From Curtobacterium sp. MCBA15_008 (GTDB taxonomy: Bacteria > Actinomycetota > Actinomycetes > Actinomycetales > Microbacteriaceae): a DNA stretch of 64,000 nt. A program made the position numbers and the translations under genes. The stretch is taken from contig NZ_MJGN01000045.1 of the NCBI RefSeq assembly GCF_001865065.1, positions 168,761-232,760 on the forward strand, in the 5' to 3' direction. Below are positions 51,633-59,954 of this stretch, piece after piece. The notes beneath the pieces are model-generated. The model saw nothing but the letters and a program-made list of their open reading frames with translations. It had not been told where the DNA came from and made no database searches. Every line of letters begins with the position of its first letter. Positions within the stretch are counted from its first letter, which is position 1.

Positions 51633-51971
51633 ATGCCCTTCTCCGTCGTGCACGTGTCCGATGTCCCCGCCAGCGACTCGGAGCACCCGGCGTCGAGCCC
51701 CTACGACCGACGACTGACGGGTCCGCTCGGGATCACGCGGTTCGGTCTGTACGAGGTGGACCTGCCCGCGGGAGCGGCCACGGTGCCGCACGACCACCGC
51801 GACGACCACGCCGAGGACGCGTACGTCGTCGTCCGGGGGTCCGGCTGGCTCGTGGTGGACGGTGCCGAGACCGCCCTCGCCGCCGGGGACAGCGCCGGTG
51901 TGACGGAGGAGCCCGAGCGGTGGTTCCGTGCCGGCCCCGAGGGGTGCACGCTCATCGCGATCTGCGCCTGA
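51633..51971 (+). CDS. Small cupin-domain protein
   Basis: This single-domain cupin of 112 residues has the metal-binding motif 1 VPHDHRDDHAEDAYVVVRGSGWLVVDG (His residues near 50-57 and Glu/Asp ligands) and motif 2 AAGDSAGVTEEPERWFRAGPEGCTLI. The usual His of motif 2 is replaced by surrounding Glu/Arg residues, so metal binding may be incomplete. Function is unknown; these proteins often act on or bind small polar compounds. Confidence 0.8.
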   Translation: MPFSVVHVSDVPASDSEHPASSPYDRRLTGPLGITRFGLYEVDLPAGAATVPHDHRDDHAEDAYVVVRGSGWLVVDGAETALAAGDSAGVTEEPERWFRAGPEGCTLIAICA

Positions 51972-52108
51972 CCGAGAAGTACCGCGGCGGAACGATCATC
52001 CTGCGGGGGGATCGGCGTCATCCGCACGGCCGTCGAACCCGTTCGGCTGCGAGCGCACGCTGGTCTCGACGGACGCCGAAGGTGTCCGACCTCACCGAAG
52101 GAGACCCC

Positions 52109-52372
52109 ATGTCCACCCTGGACCAGCAGACCGCAGCCCCGACCCCCACCGACCGCCTCAACACCCTGTCGATCGTCGGGTTCGTGCTGGCGTTCGTCGC
52201 GAACATCGTCGGCCTGGTGGTGTCGGTCATCGCCCTCGTCCAGATCGGCCGCACCGGCGAGCGGGGCCGAGGCCTGGCGATCGCGGGCATCGTCGTCGGC
52301 GGGTTCTGGTTCGTCGTCTTCGGCGGCGCGCTCCTGCTGCACGCGATCGTCGTGGCCACGCACGGCGCGTGA
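52109..52372 (+). CDS. DUF4190-type small membrane protein
   Basis: This 87-residue protein starts at ATG 52109 with GAAGGAGA upstream. After a Thr/Pro-rich start, two transmembrane helices flank the loop QIGRTGERGRGLAIAGIVVGG, typical of DUF4190 proteins (NxxSIxGFVLAF...GRGLAIAGIVVG). Role unknown. It precedes the mannanase promoter, with 45 bases between its stop and the operator. Confidence 0.85.
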   Translation: MSTLDQQTAAPTPTDRLNTLSIVGFVLAFVANIVGLVVSVIALVQIGRTGERGRGLAIAGIVVGGFWFVVFGGALLLHAIVVATHGA

Positions 52373-52391
52373 GCGGGGGCGCGGAGGGGGC

Positions 52392-52431
52392 TTGTCCGGT
52401 GTTCCCGATGCGGTTATGGTAACGATACCAA
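52392..52431 (+). promoter_or_regulatory. Promoter and LacI operator of the mannanase gene
   Basis: TTGTCC (52392-52397) and TATGGT (52415-52420) are 17 bases apart. The palindrome ATGGTAACGATACCAA (52416-52431) overlaps the -10 and start site. It differs by a few bases from the other two sites of this locus (core TTGGTAACGTTATCAA), so the LacI-family protein at 56561 should bind here. Confidence 0.82.
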
Positions 52432-52448
52432 CCGACGGGAGAGCGACG

Positions 52449-53696
52449 ATGCTCGGAACCACAGCGACAGCGACAGCGACAGCTCGGACGCGGCGCCGCC
52501 ATGCCGCCCGGATCACCACGGCCGCGATCGTCCTCGGGGTGGTGGCGAGCACCGTGCCGCTCGCGGCCGAGGCCGCGACCCCGCCCCGACCGACCCCGGA
52601 CCCGGTCTGGCAGCAACGGGCGAGCGCGACCTACGACGCGATGCAGGACAACCTGTACACCGGAGCCGCAGGACACGGGCTCTACCGCGAGAACACCGAC
52701 ACGACCACCGGCAACCCGTACTCGTTCCTCTGGGAGTACCGCGAAGCGACCCAGGCGGCACTCGACCTCCAGGGGATCGACGGCGTCGGACCCGCGTACG
52801 CGAACTCCGCCGCCGCGCGCGTCGACGGGTTCGAGCACTACTTCGCCGTCGCTCCGGGTGGCCGCCCCGGGTACGAGTCGTACCTCCCCGCACCGCTCGG
52901 TACCGGTGGAGACGTCTACTACGACGACAATGCCGTCGTGGGCCTCTCGTTCGTCAGCCAGTACCAGGCGACCGACGACGCCGCCTCGCTCGACCACGCC
53001 CGAGCGGCGTTCGACGTCGCGGTCCGGAGCTGGAACACGGATGCGTCCCTGACCTGCCCGGGCGGATCCGACTGGATCGACCGGCCGGACAACACGACCC
53101 GTGCGGCGAACGTCACCGGACTGACCGCGCAGCTCGCGGCGCACCTCTACGAGGAGACCGGCGACGCGTCGTACCTGCGCTGGAGCACCCGGCTGTACGA
53201 CTGGAACAACCGGTGCCTGCGGCAGTCGGCCGGGCTCTACCGGAACAGCCTCGGTGACGACGGCACCGTCGACCCGACACTGTGGACGTACAACTCCGGT
53301 GCGATGATCGGCACGGCGACGATCCTCTACCGTGCGACCGACGACCCGAAGTACCTGCGGCAGGCCTCGGCGGCGGCACGGGCGTCCCTGCGCTACTGGA
53401 GCGCGGACGGCCGACTGCAGCAGCAGCCCGCGGTCTTCAACGCCTTCTACTTCAAGGACCTGCTGCTGCTCGACTCCGTGCAGCACGACCCCTCCTACCG
53501 GGCAGCCGCCGAGCAGTGGGCCACCGCGACCTGGCGCGACAACCGCGACCCGGCGACCGGCCTGTTCCACTTCCAGCCGAGCGGCGGCGGCGACCCCGCC
53601 TGGGACCGCCCAGCAGCGACGCTCGACCAGGCGGCGATGATCCAGGTCTTCGCGGTGCTCGGATGGTCCTCGGGTCGGCTCGGGGACGTCAGTTGA
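52449..53696 (+). CDS. Secreted GH76 endo-alpha-1,6-mannanase
   Basis: This exported glycoside hydrolase has about 415 residues from ATG 52449 (GGGAGAG upstream). A twin-Arg-rich basic start and hydrophobic core are followed by AEAAT cleavage near residue 43. GH76 features: SFLWEYREATQAALDL, the catalytic pair VYYDDNAVVGLSFV (Asp159 and Asp160), WNNRCLRQSAGLYRNS, WTYNSGAMIGTATILY and FNAFYFKDLLLLD. The family cuts alpha-1,6-mannan backbones, as in fungal wall mannan and actinobacterial lipomannan. It is the first gene of the locus; the ROK gene begins inside its stop, so processing outside and catabolism inside are coupled. Confidence 0.92.
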   Translation: MLGTTATATATARTRRRHAARITTAAIVLGVVASTVPLAAEAATPPRPTPDPVWQQRASATYDAMQDNLYTGAAGHGLYRENTDTTTGNPYSFLWEYREATQAALDLQGIDGVGPAYANSAAARVDGFEHYFAVAPGGRPGYESYLPAPLGTGGDVYYDDNAVVGLSFVSQYQATDDAASLDHARAAFDVAVRSWNTDASLTCPGGSDWIDRPDNTTRAANVTGLTAQLAAHLYEETGDASYLRWSTRLYDWNNRCLRQSAGLYRNSLGDDGTVDPTLWTYNSGAMIGTATILYRATDDPKYLRQASAAARASLRYWSADGRLQQQPAVFNAFYFKDLLLLDSVQHDPSYRAAAEQWATATWRDNRDPATGLFHFQPSGGGDPAWDRPAATLDQAAMIQVFAVLGWSSGRLGDVS

Positions 53697-54625
53697 CCGC
53701 ATCGCACTCGACCGCGACCCCCGTCGGCGTCATGGACGTCGGCGGGGGTCACATCACGGCAGCGCTCGTGGACCCGGCATCCGTGGGGGAGGTCCTGGTC
53801 GAGCGGGGAGCGACGATCGACCCCCACGCGGACCGCGACGTCCTGCTCGACCAGCTCGCCGGCCCGGGTCGCGCGCTCGGACCCCTCCGAGCCGGATCGG
53901 TGCCACTCCGAGGCTGGTCGATCGCCATGCCCGGACCGTTCGACGCCGCGGCCGGCACGGGCACGTTCGCGGGCGTCGACAAGTTCCAGTCGATCGCCGG
54001 GATCGACCTGCGCGCGGCGCTCGCCGAACGCCTCGGGGTTCCGCCGAGTGCGGTGCGTTTCCTCAACGACGCCGTCGCCTACGGCATCGGCGAGTGGGCG
54101 GCGGGGGCCGGAGTGGGTGCGGGCCGGATGGTCTGCATCACGCTGGGCACCGGCGTCGGGTCGGCGTTCCTCGTCGACGGCGCAGCGGTGGACTCCGGTC
54201 CGACGGTCCCGGAACAGGGGGAGGTGCACCGCCTCGCGATCGACGGACGTCCGCTCGAGGAGACGATGTCGTCGCCGGCGCTCCGTCGTGCCGACCACGA
54301 GCGGTCCGGCCGGGATCGGTCGGTCGAGGAGCTCTGCGCCGCGGCACGGGGCGGTGACCCGGTGGCGCTCGAGGTCGTGGCGACGGCGATGTCCGCACTG
54401 GGCGGTGCGCTGCGACCGTGGGTGGAACGGTTCGGGGCGACCCGCGTCGTGGTCGGCGGGTCGATCGCGCGGTCGTGGGACGTCATCGCGGCGCCGTTGC
54501 ACGCGGGGATCACGCGGGCCGGCCGGACGACCGCCCGAGACCCGCAGCTCGTGCCGGCCGCGCTCGGATCCCGCGCGCCGCTCGTCGGCGCCGCGGTCGC
54601 GTGGACACGCGGCACCGACCGGTAG
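53693..54625 (+). CDS. ROK-family protein, probable sugar kinase
   Basis: This protein has about 310 residues from TTG 53693, which overlaps the mannanase stop (TTGA); ATG 53732 is an alternative. The ROK fold is seen in PVGVMDVGGGHITAALVD (nucleotide phosphate loop), RFLNDAVAYGIGEW with catalytic-type Asp126, and MVCITLGTGVGSAFLVDG. The usual zinc motif CxCGxxGCxE is missing: GRPLEETMSSPAL stands at that place. Kinases of this type phosphorylate glucose, mannose or related sugars; linkage to a mannose-6-phosphate isomerase suggests mannose. The changed zinc site makes activity less sure. It converges on the isomerase gene, 29 bases away. Confidence 0.8.
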   Translation: MTASHSTATPVGVMDVGGGHITAALVDPASVGEVLVERGATIDPHADRDVLLDQLAGPGRALGPLRAGSVPLRGWSIAMPGPFDAAAGTGTFAGVDKFQSIAGIDLRAALAERLGVPPSAVRFLNDAVAYGIGEWAAGAGVGAGRMVCITLGTGVGSAFLVDGAAVDSGPTVPEQGEVHRLAIDGRPLEETMSSPALRRADHERSGRDRSVEELCAAARGGDPVALEVVATAMSALGGALRPWVERFGATRVVVGGSIARSWDVIAAPLHAGITRAGRTTARDPQLVPAALGSRAPLVGAAVAWTRGTDR

Positions 54626-54654
54626 CGAGCCGTGCCCGGGCGGCACCGAGTCCC

Positions 54655-56436
54655 TCAGCCGCTGAGGCCGGTCCCGCGGACCGAGGCCTTCACGGTGCCG
54701 AGGCGCTGACCCACGCCGAGCCCCCACGGCCGGATCGTGTAGCGGCCGACGCTCGCCGGCACGATGAAGGTCTCGGCGTAGTGCACGACGAACGGCTCGA
54801 ACGCACCGTCCGGGCTCTCGACGACCGCCTCGGCCCCTTCCACGAGGTTGAGGACGTTCACCGTGCCGTCGGTGTCGTGCGGGACGACGCCCTCGAACCA
54901 GTGCCGCCGGACCTCGATGAACTCGAGCTCGTGCAGGCCGGTGCGCTCCTCGACCCAGCCGTCGCCGCGTGCGACCTCGGTGACCTGGTTGACGAGCTCG
55001 TCGCGTGCGAAGTCCGTGCGACGGTCCCACTGGATGTTCGCGAACGCGTGGTCGAGGTGGACCGGCCGCGGGACGCCGTCGAGTCCGACCCGACCCCAGT
55101 CCCACATCTTGAACGTGAAGATGTACGGCGTCGCCGAGATCTCGAGGACCATCGAGTCCGCGCCGGAGCAGTGCACGGTGCCGGCCGGGATGAGGAAGTG
55201 GTCGTGCTTCTTCGCCGGGAACGTGTTCACGTACCGGTCGGCGGGGAAGGGCTCCTCGCCGACGGAGGCCGTCCGCAACGCGGCCTGCATCGCCGCGGGG
55301 TCGGCGTCGTCGCGGACGCCGAGGTACACGACGGCGTCGTCCGCGGCGTCGAGCATGTAGTAGCTCTCGTCCTGCGTGTAGGGCATCCCGAACACGTTCT
55401 GCATGTAGTCCGTGAGGGGGTGGACCTGAAGGGAGAGGTTGCCGCCCGCCATGGTGTCGAGGAAGTCGAAGCGGATCGGGAACTCCGCGCCGAACCGGGC
55501 GTGGGTCTTCACACCGAGGAGCTCTCGTGGGTGCCGGAAGACCAGGTCGAGCGCCGGGACCTCGACGACGGTGTCGCGGATGCGGAACAGCAGGCTGTTC
55601 TCCTCCGGGACGCAGTCGAAGCACCACGCGTAGTTGTCGGCGTCCCCGACCTCGAGGACCTCCTTCATCCACTGCCCGCCCCAGACGCCGGGGTCGAAGA
55701 ACGGCACCACGCGGAAGGGACGACGGCTGGCGAGCTCGAGGCCGGCCAGGAAGGTCCCGGCCTCGACGAGCTTCGCGTCGGCCATCGAGCCGTTGGCGTC
55801 GAGCACCAGGTCGATCCGCTCGAACAGCTCGCGCTTGTGCCGGTCGGCGACGCGCCACTCGACGAAGTAGCCGCGCTTGACCTTGCGGAGCTGATCCTCG
55901 TCGCCGTTGCCCGCGCGCCAGTTCGGCGCCCCGGCCCGCTGTCGACGCTGGATCTCCCAGCGAGCGAGGTCCGCGAGCACCACGGTGTCGAACGACGTCG
56001 GCACGAGCGTGGCGCCCCAGCCGTACACGACCACGGGCCCGTCGGTGGTGCGGACCCGTTCGGCCACGCCGGTCAGGCGGTCCGCGTCGTAGAAGTCGGA
56101 CAGCACCTGGTGGCCGAGGACCCCGAAGACGCGGTCGTCGGTGAGGTTCGCGGCGATGCGCTCCTCGATCACGGAGTTCGGCAGGGCCGCCGCGTCCTCG
56201 ACGTCGATGAGCACCGCGTCGGGCGCGGCCGCCGCGAGTGCCCGACGCAGACCGTCGAGGTCGCTGCCGGGGTAGGTGTCCACCGCCATGGTGCGTCGAC
56301 CGGGCCCGGAGAGGAGCGAGGCGAGGTGCTGCCAGGCGGCCGTACCCGCCCAGACGTCGTGTCCGGGCGGCAGGTCGATGACGGGCGTCTTGTCGTACTG
56401 ACCGACGGTCACTCCTGTGGGCAGGAAGGCGGACAT
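54655..56436 (-). CDS. manA: Class I mannose-6-phosphate isomerase, long form
   Basis: This cytoplasmic metalloenzyme of 593 residues is longer than the usual 300-400. Residues about 255-480 show the type I isomerase cupin: FFDPGVWGGQWMKEVL, GGNLSLQVHPLTDYM (metal motif near 333) and KHDHFLIPAGTVHCSG (near 412). The N-terminal 240 residues have Rossmann-like features (VDTYPG, DAVLIDVEDAA, LDANGSMADAKLVEAG) and resemble a nucleotide-kinase-type domain without a clear P-loop. It converts mannose-6-phosphate to fructose-6-phosphate. ATG 56436 follows AAGGGG, and the operator lies just upstream. It is transcribed alone, toward the ROK gene. Confidence 0.88.
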   Translation of the reverse strand: MSAFLPTGVTVGQYDKTPVIDLPPGHDVWAGTAAWQHLASLLSGPGRRTMAVDTYPGSDLDGLRRALAAAAPDAVLIDVEDAAALPNSVIEERIAANLTDDRVFGVLGHQVLSDFYDADRLTGVAERVRTTDGPVVVYGWGATLVPTSFDTVVLADLARWEIQRRQRAGAPNWRAGNGDEDQLRKVKRGYFVEWRVADRHKRELFERIDLVLDANGSMADAKLVEAGTFLAGLELASRRPFRVVPFFDPGVWGGQWMKEVLEVGDADNYAWCFDCVPEENSLLFRIRDTVVEVPALDLVFRHPRELLGVKTHARFGAEFPIRFDFLDTMAGGNLSLQVHPLTDYMQNVFGMPYTQDESYYMLDAADDAVVYLGVRDDADPAAMQAALRTASVGEEPFPADRYVNTFPAKKHDHFLIPAGTVHCSGADSMVLEISATPYIFTFKMWDWGRVGLDGVPRPVHLDHAFANIQWDRRTDFARDELVNQVTEVARGDGWVEERTGLHELEFIEVRRHWFEGVVPHDTDGTVNVLNLVEGAEAVVESPDGAFEPFVVHYAETFIVPASVGRYTIRPWGLGVGQRLGTVKASVRGTGLSG

Positions 56437-56451
56437 GAGGCCCCTTTCGCG

Positions 56452-56497
56452 CTGATAACGTTACCAACACTACAACGGAAGCAGCGCGAGAACGCAA
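56452..56497 (-). promoter_or_regulatory. Promoter and LacI operator of the isomerase gene
   Basis: On the minus strand TTGCGT (56492-56497) and TGTAGT (56469-56474) are 17 bases apart. The palindrome TTGGTAACGTTATCAG (56452-56467) follows the -10 and ends 15 bases before the start codon. It matches the site at 57654 in 15 of 16 positions. Confidence 0.88.
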
Positions 56498-56533
56498 GCC
56501 GCGCCTCCAGGCCGCCGCCGCAGCACCGGGCCG

Positions 56534-56554
56534 GACCGGCCGGACCAGCCGGTC
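56534..56554 (-). terminator. Short hairpin after the LacI gene
   Basis: gaccggc (56534-56540) pairs with gccggtc (56548-56554) around a 7-base loop, 7 bases past the LacI-family stop. A ccgcgcctccaggccg segment (56499-56514), related to the dispersed GGAGGCGCG repeat, lies further on. Confidence 0.5.
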
Positions 56555-56560
56555 GTGCGC

Positions 56561-57616
56561 TCAGTGGTGGACGATCCGCACCGGCAGCTCGACGAGCCGC
56601 GGCGGCTCCCCGTCGGCCGTCCCGTCCAGCCGCGACAACAGCATCCGCGCGGCGACCCGTCCGAGCTCGGCGGGGTCGTGGTCGATGACCGACAGCGGGA
56701 TCGGCGCCATGTCCGCGAAGTCGAACGAGTCGAAGGCGAACAGGCGCGGCGGCGAGGCGACGGTGCCGTCCGCCACGGCCTTCGCGATCGCCCGGATCGC
56801 ACCGACGCTGATCCGGTTGTTCGCGGCGAAGACGGCGGTGGGTGCGTCCGCGCGCTCGAGCAGTCGGCGCATCGCGCGCTCGGCGGTGTCCGTGTCCTGC
56901 AGCTCGAGCACGACGAGCGAGTCGTCGGGTGTCACCCCCTGCGACGCGAAGGCGTTCCGGAAACCGGCGAGGCGGCGCTGCCCGGTCGACACCGTGACCT
57001 TGTTGCCGAGGAACGCGATGCGGCGGTGGCCGTCCTCGAGCATGAGGGTCGTGGCGTCCTGGGCGCCGTGCACGTCGTCGATCAGGACGGCGTCGGCGGC
57101 GACGTCGTCGACGGTGCGCGAGGCGAGCACGAGCGGAGCGTCGTTCAGGCGGTCGGTGGTGAACCGTTCGCCGTCCTGGCCGACGGGGACCACGATGAGC
57201 CCCTCGACCTGGCGGCCGAGGAAGTCGGAGAGCAGCTGCCGCTCGAGGTCCGAGTCCTCGTTGGTGGTGCCGACCAGGATGCGCCGGCCGGTCGCGGCGA
57301 CCACCTGCTCGATGCCCTGCACGACGCCGGCGTAGTACGGGTTGCCGATGTTCGTGATCATCACGCCGACCAGTCCCGAGCGCTGTCCGGGCCGCAGGCT
57401 CCGGGCGTTCTCGTTGCGGTGGTAGCCGACCTCGGCGATGACGCGCTCGACGTGCTCGCGGAGCGCCGGGCGGACGTTCTTGCCGCCGGACAGCACCCGG
57501 GAGACGGTCATCGGACTGACCTCGGCGACCCGTGCGATGTCCTTCACGGTCATCGCGGGCTTCCGTCCGGGTCCGGATCCCGCGGCTGGCTGCATGTGTC
57601 CCTGTATACCGGACAT
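56561..57616 (-). CDS. LacI-family repressor of the mannan locus
   Basis: This 351-residue regulator has the LacI HTH VKDIARVAEVSPMTVSRVLSGGKNVRPALREHVERVIAEVGYHRNENARSLR (residues about 24-75, shown here in parts), with the hinge helix and then a sugar-binding core (VGVMITNIGNPYYAGVVQGIE, FAANNRISVGAIRA, AFDSFDFADM). It starts at ATG 57616; ATG 57595 has the better ribosome site (CAGGGA). It is divergent from the importer operon, and the operator at 57654 lies between. Matching sites upstream of the mannanase and isomerase genes make it the likely master repressor, released by a mannose oligosaccharide or mannose phosphate. Confidence 0.93.
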   Translation of the reverse strand: MSGIQGHMQPAAGSGPGRKPAMTVKDIARVAEVSPMTVSRVLSGGKNVRPALREHVERVIAEVGYHRNENARSLRPGQRSGLVGVMITNIGNPYYAGVVQGIEQVVAATGRRILVGTTNEDSDLERQLLSDFLGRQVEGLIVVPVGQDGERFTTDRLNDAPLVLASRTVDDVAADAVLIDDVHGAQDATTLMLEDGHRRIAFLGNKVTVSTGQRRLAGFRNAFASQGVTPDDSLVVLELQDTDTAERAMRRLLERADAPTAVFAANNRISVGAIRAIAKAVADGTVASPPRLFAFDSFDFADMAPIPLSVIDHDPAELGRVAARMLLSRLDGTADGEPPRLVELPVRIVHH

Positions 57617-57621
57617 CCCAC

Positions 57622-57669
57622 TTGCGGCTGCTCGCGTGCCGTGTATGCTCCGGTTGGTAACGTTATCAA
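57622..57669 (+). promoter_or_regulatory. Promoter and LacI operator of the importer operon
   Basis: TTGCGG (57622-57627), a 16-base spacer and TATGCT (57644-57649) precede the operator TTGGTAACGTTATCAA (57654-57669), a near-perfect 16-base palindrome (one mismatched pair) with central CG typical of LacI-family sites. It lies 24 bases before the importer start and 38 bases before the divergent LacI gene, so it may also serve autoregulation. Confidence 0.88.
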
Positions 57670-57692
57670 TTCATCGTCGAATGGAACGCCCG

Positions 57693-58994
57693 ATGCCGAA
57701 CCCGTTCTCCCGAGGACCCGCCGTGACCCGCCGCACCGCGCTCGCGCTCGGCGGTGGAGGGCTCCTCGCCCTGACCCTGGCGGCCTGCGCCCGCGGCTCC
57801 GACACGCAGCCGTCGGCGCCCGGCACGGTCACGCTGAACAGCGACAACCCCACCTGGGGTCCCGGGTACGCCGCGGCGTCCGCCGTGCTGGCGAAGCGCA
57901 TCGGGTACCGCATCACGTCGCGCTCGATCGCCAGCGTGAACAACTACACGCAGGTCATCCGGATGACGGCGCAGACCGACAGCACCACCGACCTCATCAA
58001 GTGGACGAACGGGTACCGCCTGCAGGACATCGCGCGCGCCGACATCCTCACCGACCTCAACCCGGTGTGGGACTCGGCCGTCGAGCGTGGCTGGGTCGAC
58101 CCGGCGCAGCGCGAGTCCTTCAGCTACCGCGGCAAGGCCTACGGCGTCCCGCTCTACAAGAGCTACTACGCCGTGTTCTACAGCAAGAAGGCGTTCGCCG
58201 AGCACGAGATCAGCGTGCCGACCACCTTCGACGAGATGCTCACCGCCGCGCAGCAGCTCAAGGACGCCGGCATCACCCCCTTCCTCTCGCCCGGTGCCAC
58301 CACGTGGGAGGCCGAGATCTGGTTCATGCAGCTGCTCGCGTCGATCGACCCCGACTACTACAAGGCCGTCACGACCGACAAGGCGAGCTACACCGACGAA
58401 CCGGCGAAGCAGGCGATGGACCTCTGGTCGTCGATGTACGCCGACGGGTTCTTCTCAGCACCCGACGTCACGTCGAACGACCTCCCGGGACTCGTCAGCA
58501 AGGGGAAGTTCGGCATGATGCTCTACGGGACCTGGTTCGCGAACACCCTCCTCGCCGCCGGGCTCAGCGACGCGGACATCGGCTTCTTCCGGGTCCCGCC
58601 CCGCGGGTCCGCCGCGCCGGCCGTCGTGGTCGAGAGCGGCTCCCTGTCGGTCCCGGTGAAGGCGCACCGCCACGGCGCCGCGGTCGACGTCGCCGAGAAC
58701 TGGCTCGCGACCGACGTGCAGACCGCCTGGGTCGGGTTCCTCGGCGACACCAGTCCGAACCCGCACGCGCTGCCGAAGTCCCACCTCGTGCAGGACCTGG
58801 CGAAGGACATCGCCGAGACGCGCCCCGTCGAGCTCACCCGCTACTGGGAGGCCTCGCCCACGCCGCTCATCGAGGGCAACGTGCAGGACCTCGGGTCCTT
58901 CATGGTCAACCCGTCGAAGGCGAACGGCGTCGCCACCCTGCGATCCATGCAGAACCGAGCAGCGACCGAGTGGAAGACCTGGAACGCCGCATGA
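57693..58994 (+). CDS. Sugar ABC transporter substrate-binding lipoprotein
   Basis: This is a family 1 solute-binding lipoprotein of 433 residues from ATG 57693 (GGAA 7 bases before; ATG 57681 is possible). It has TRRTALALGGGG, a Tat-like twin Arg, and lipobox TLAAC at about residue 30. The mature part has SVNNYTQVIRMTAQTDSTTDLIKW, a central YGVPLYKSYYAVFYSKKAF typical of oligosaccharide binders, and FLSPGATTWEAEIWFMQLL. It catches mannan fragments for the permeases that follow in the same operon (ATGA overlap). The ligand is inferred from the neighbours. Confidence 0.9.
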   Translation: MPNPFSRGPAVTRRTALALGGGGLLALTLAACARGSDTQPSAPGTVTLNSDNPTWGPGYAAASAVLAKRIGYRITSRSIASVNNYTQVIRMTAQTDSTTDLIKWTNGYRLQDIARADILTDLNPVWDSAVERGWVDPAQRESFSYRGKAYGVPLYKSYYAVFYSKKAFAEHEISVPTTFDEMLTAAQQLKDAGITPFLSPGATTWEAEIWFMQLLASIDPDYYKAVTTDKASYTDEPAKQAMDLWSSMYADGFFSAPDVTSNDLPGLVSKGKFGMMLYGTWFANTLLAAGLSDADIGFFRVPPRGSAAPAVVVESGSLSVPVKAHRHGAAVDVAENWLATDVQTAWVGFLGDTSPNPHALPKSHLVQDLAKDIAETRPVELTRYWEASPTPLIEGNVQDLGSFMVNPSKANGVATLRSMQNRAATEWKTWNAA

Positions 58995-59941
58995 CGCTGA
59001 CACAACCGCCCGTCCCCGACACGGTCGTCGACCAGGAGGCCCGTCCCGCGTCACGACGTCGGCCCGCGCCGACGAGACGCGCACCCCTCAGGGCACGGAT
59101 CACCGGGGGCGCGTTCCTCGCCCCGTCCGTGCTGCTGGTCGTCGCCCTGCTCGTCGTCCCGTTCCTGTTCACCATCTACCGCAGCTTCTTCGACGACAAC
59201 GGCTTCACCAGGAGCTGGGTCGGGATCGCCAACTACCAGGCGATGTTCGCCGACCCGGCGTTCGGGCAGTCCGTGCTCAACACGTTCATGTGGGTGGTCG
59301 GCACGCTGCTGCTGCCCGTCGGCATCGGGCTCGCGATCGCCGTGGGGACGTGGAAGCTCCGGCTCGGCGGTCTCGCCCGGTTCGCGATCGTGCTGCCCTA
59401 CGCGATCTCGGGCTCCGCCACCGCGGTCGTCTGGACCTTCATGCTCTCCACCGACGGCGGACTCGACACCCTCCTGCGGATGATCGGCCTCGACGGGCTC
59501 GTGTCGCAGTGGCTGCTGCAGTGGCCGCTCAACACGGTCATGATGATCATCGCGACCACGTGGCAGGCCACCGGTGCGTGCGTGATCCTCTTCCTCGTCG
59601 GGCTGCAGTCGATCCCGGTGAACACCCTCGAGGCGGCGCAGATCGACGGTGCCTCCGGGTGGCGGCTCTTCTGGTCCATCACGTTCCCCCAGCTGCGCCC
59701 GATGACGGTCGTGGTCGTCGGGATATCCATCGTCGGCAGCCTCAAGGTCTTCGACCAGGTGCTGCTGCTCACGAACGGTGGCCCCGGTACGGCGTCCGAG
59801 ACACTCGCACTGACCATGTACCGCGAGACGTTCACGCTCTCCCGGTACGGGTCCGGTGCCGCGGTGGCCGTCTTCCTGACGCTCGTGGTCGTCGTGGCCT
59901 CGTGGGCGTACCTCCGCCGGCAACTCCGACCGACCGACTAG
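58991..59941 (+). CDS. Sugar ABC transporter permease (MalF type)
   Basis: This 316-residue membrane protein has a basic N-terminal stretch and six transmembrane helices. The conserved EAA loop reads LEAAQIDGASGWRLFWSITFPQLRP (about residues 215-240). It overlaps the binding-protein gene by four bases. It should form the channel with the next permease; the ATPase is not encoded here and is probably a shared MsiK-type subunit elsewhere. Confidence 0.92.
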   Translation: MTLTQPPVPDTVVDQEARPASRRRPAPTRRAPLRARITGGAFLAPSVLLVVALLVVPFLFTIYRSFFDDNGFTRSWVGIANYQAMFADPAFGQSVLNTFMWVVGTLLLPVGIGLAIAVGTWKLRLGGLARFAIVLPYAISGSATAVVWTFMLSTDGGLDTLLRMIGLDGLVSQWLLQWPLNTVMMIIATTWQATGACVILFLVGLQSIPVNTLEAAQIDGASGWRLFWSITFPQLRPMTVVVVGISIVGSLKVFDQVLLLTNGGPGTASETLALTMYRETFTLSRYGSGAAVAVFLTLVVVVASWAYLRRQLRPTD

Positions 59942-59954
59942 CAGGAGCCGTTCG

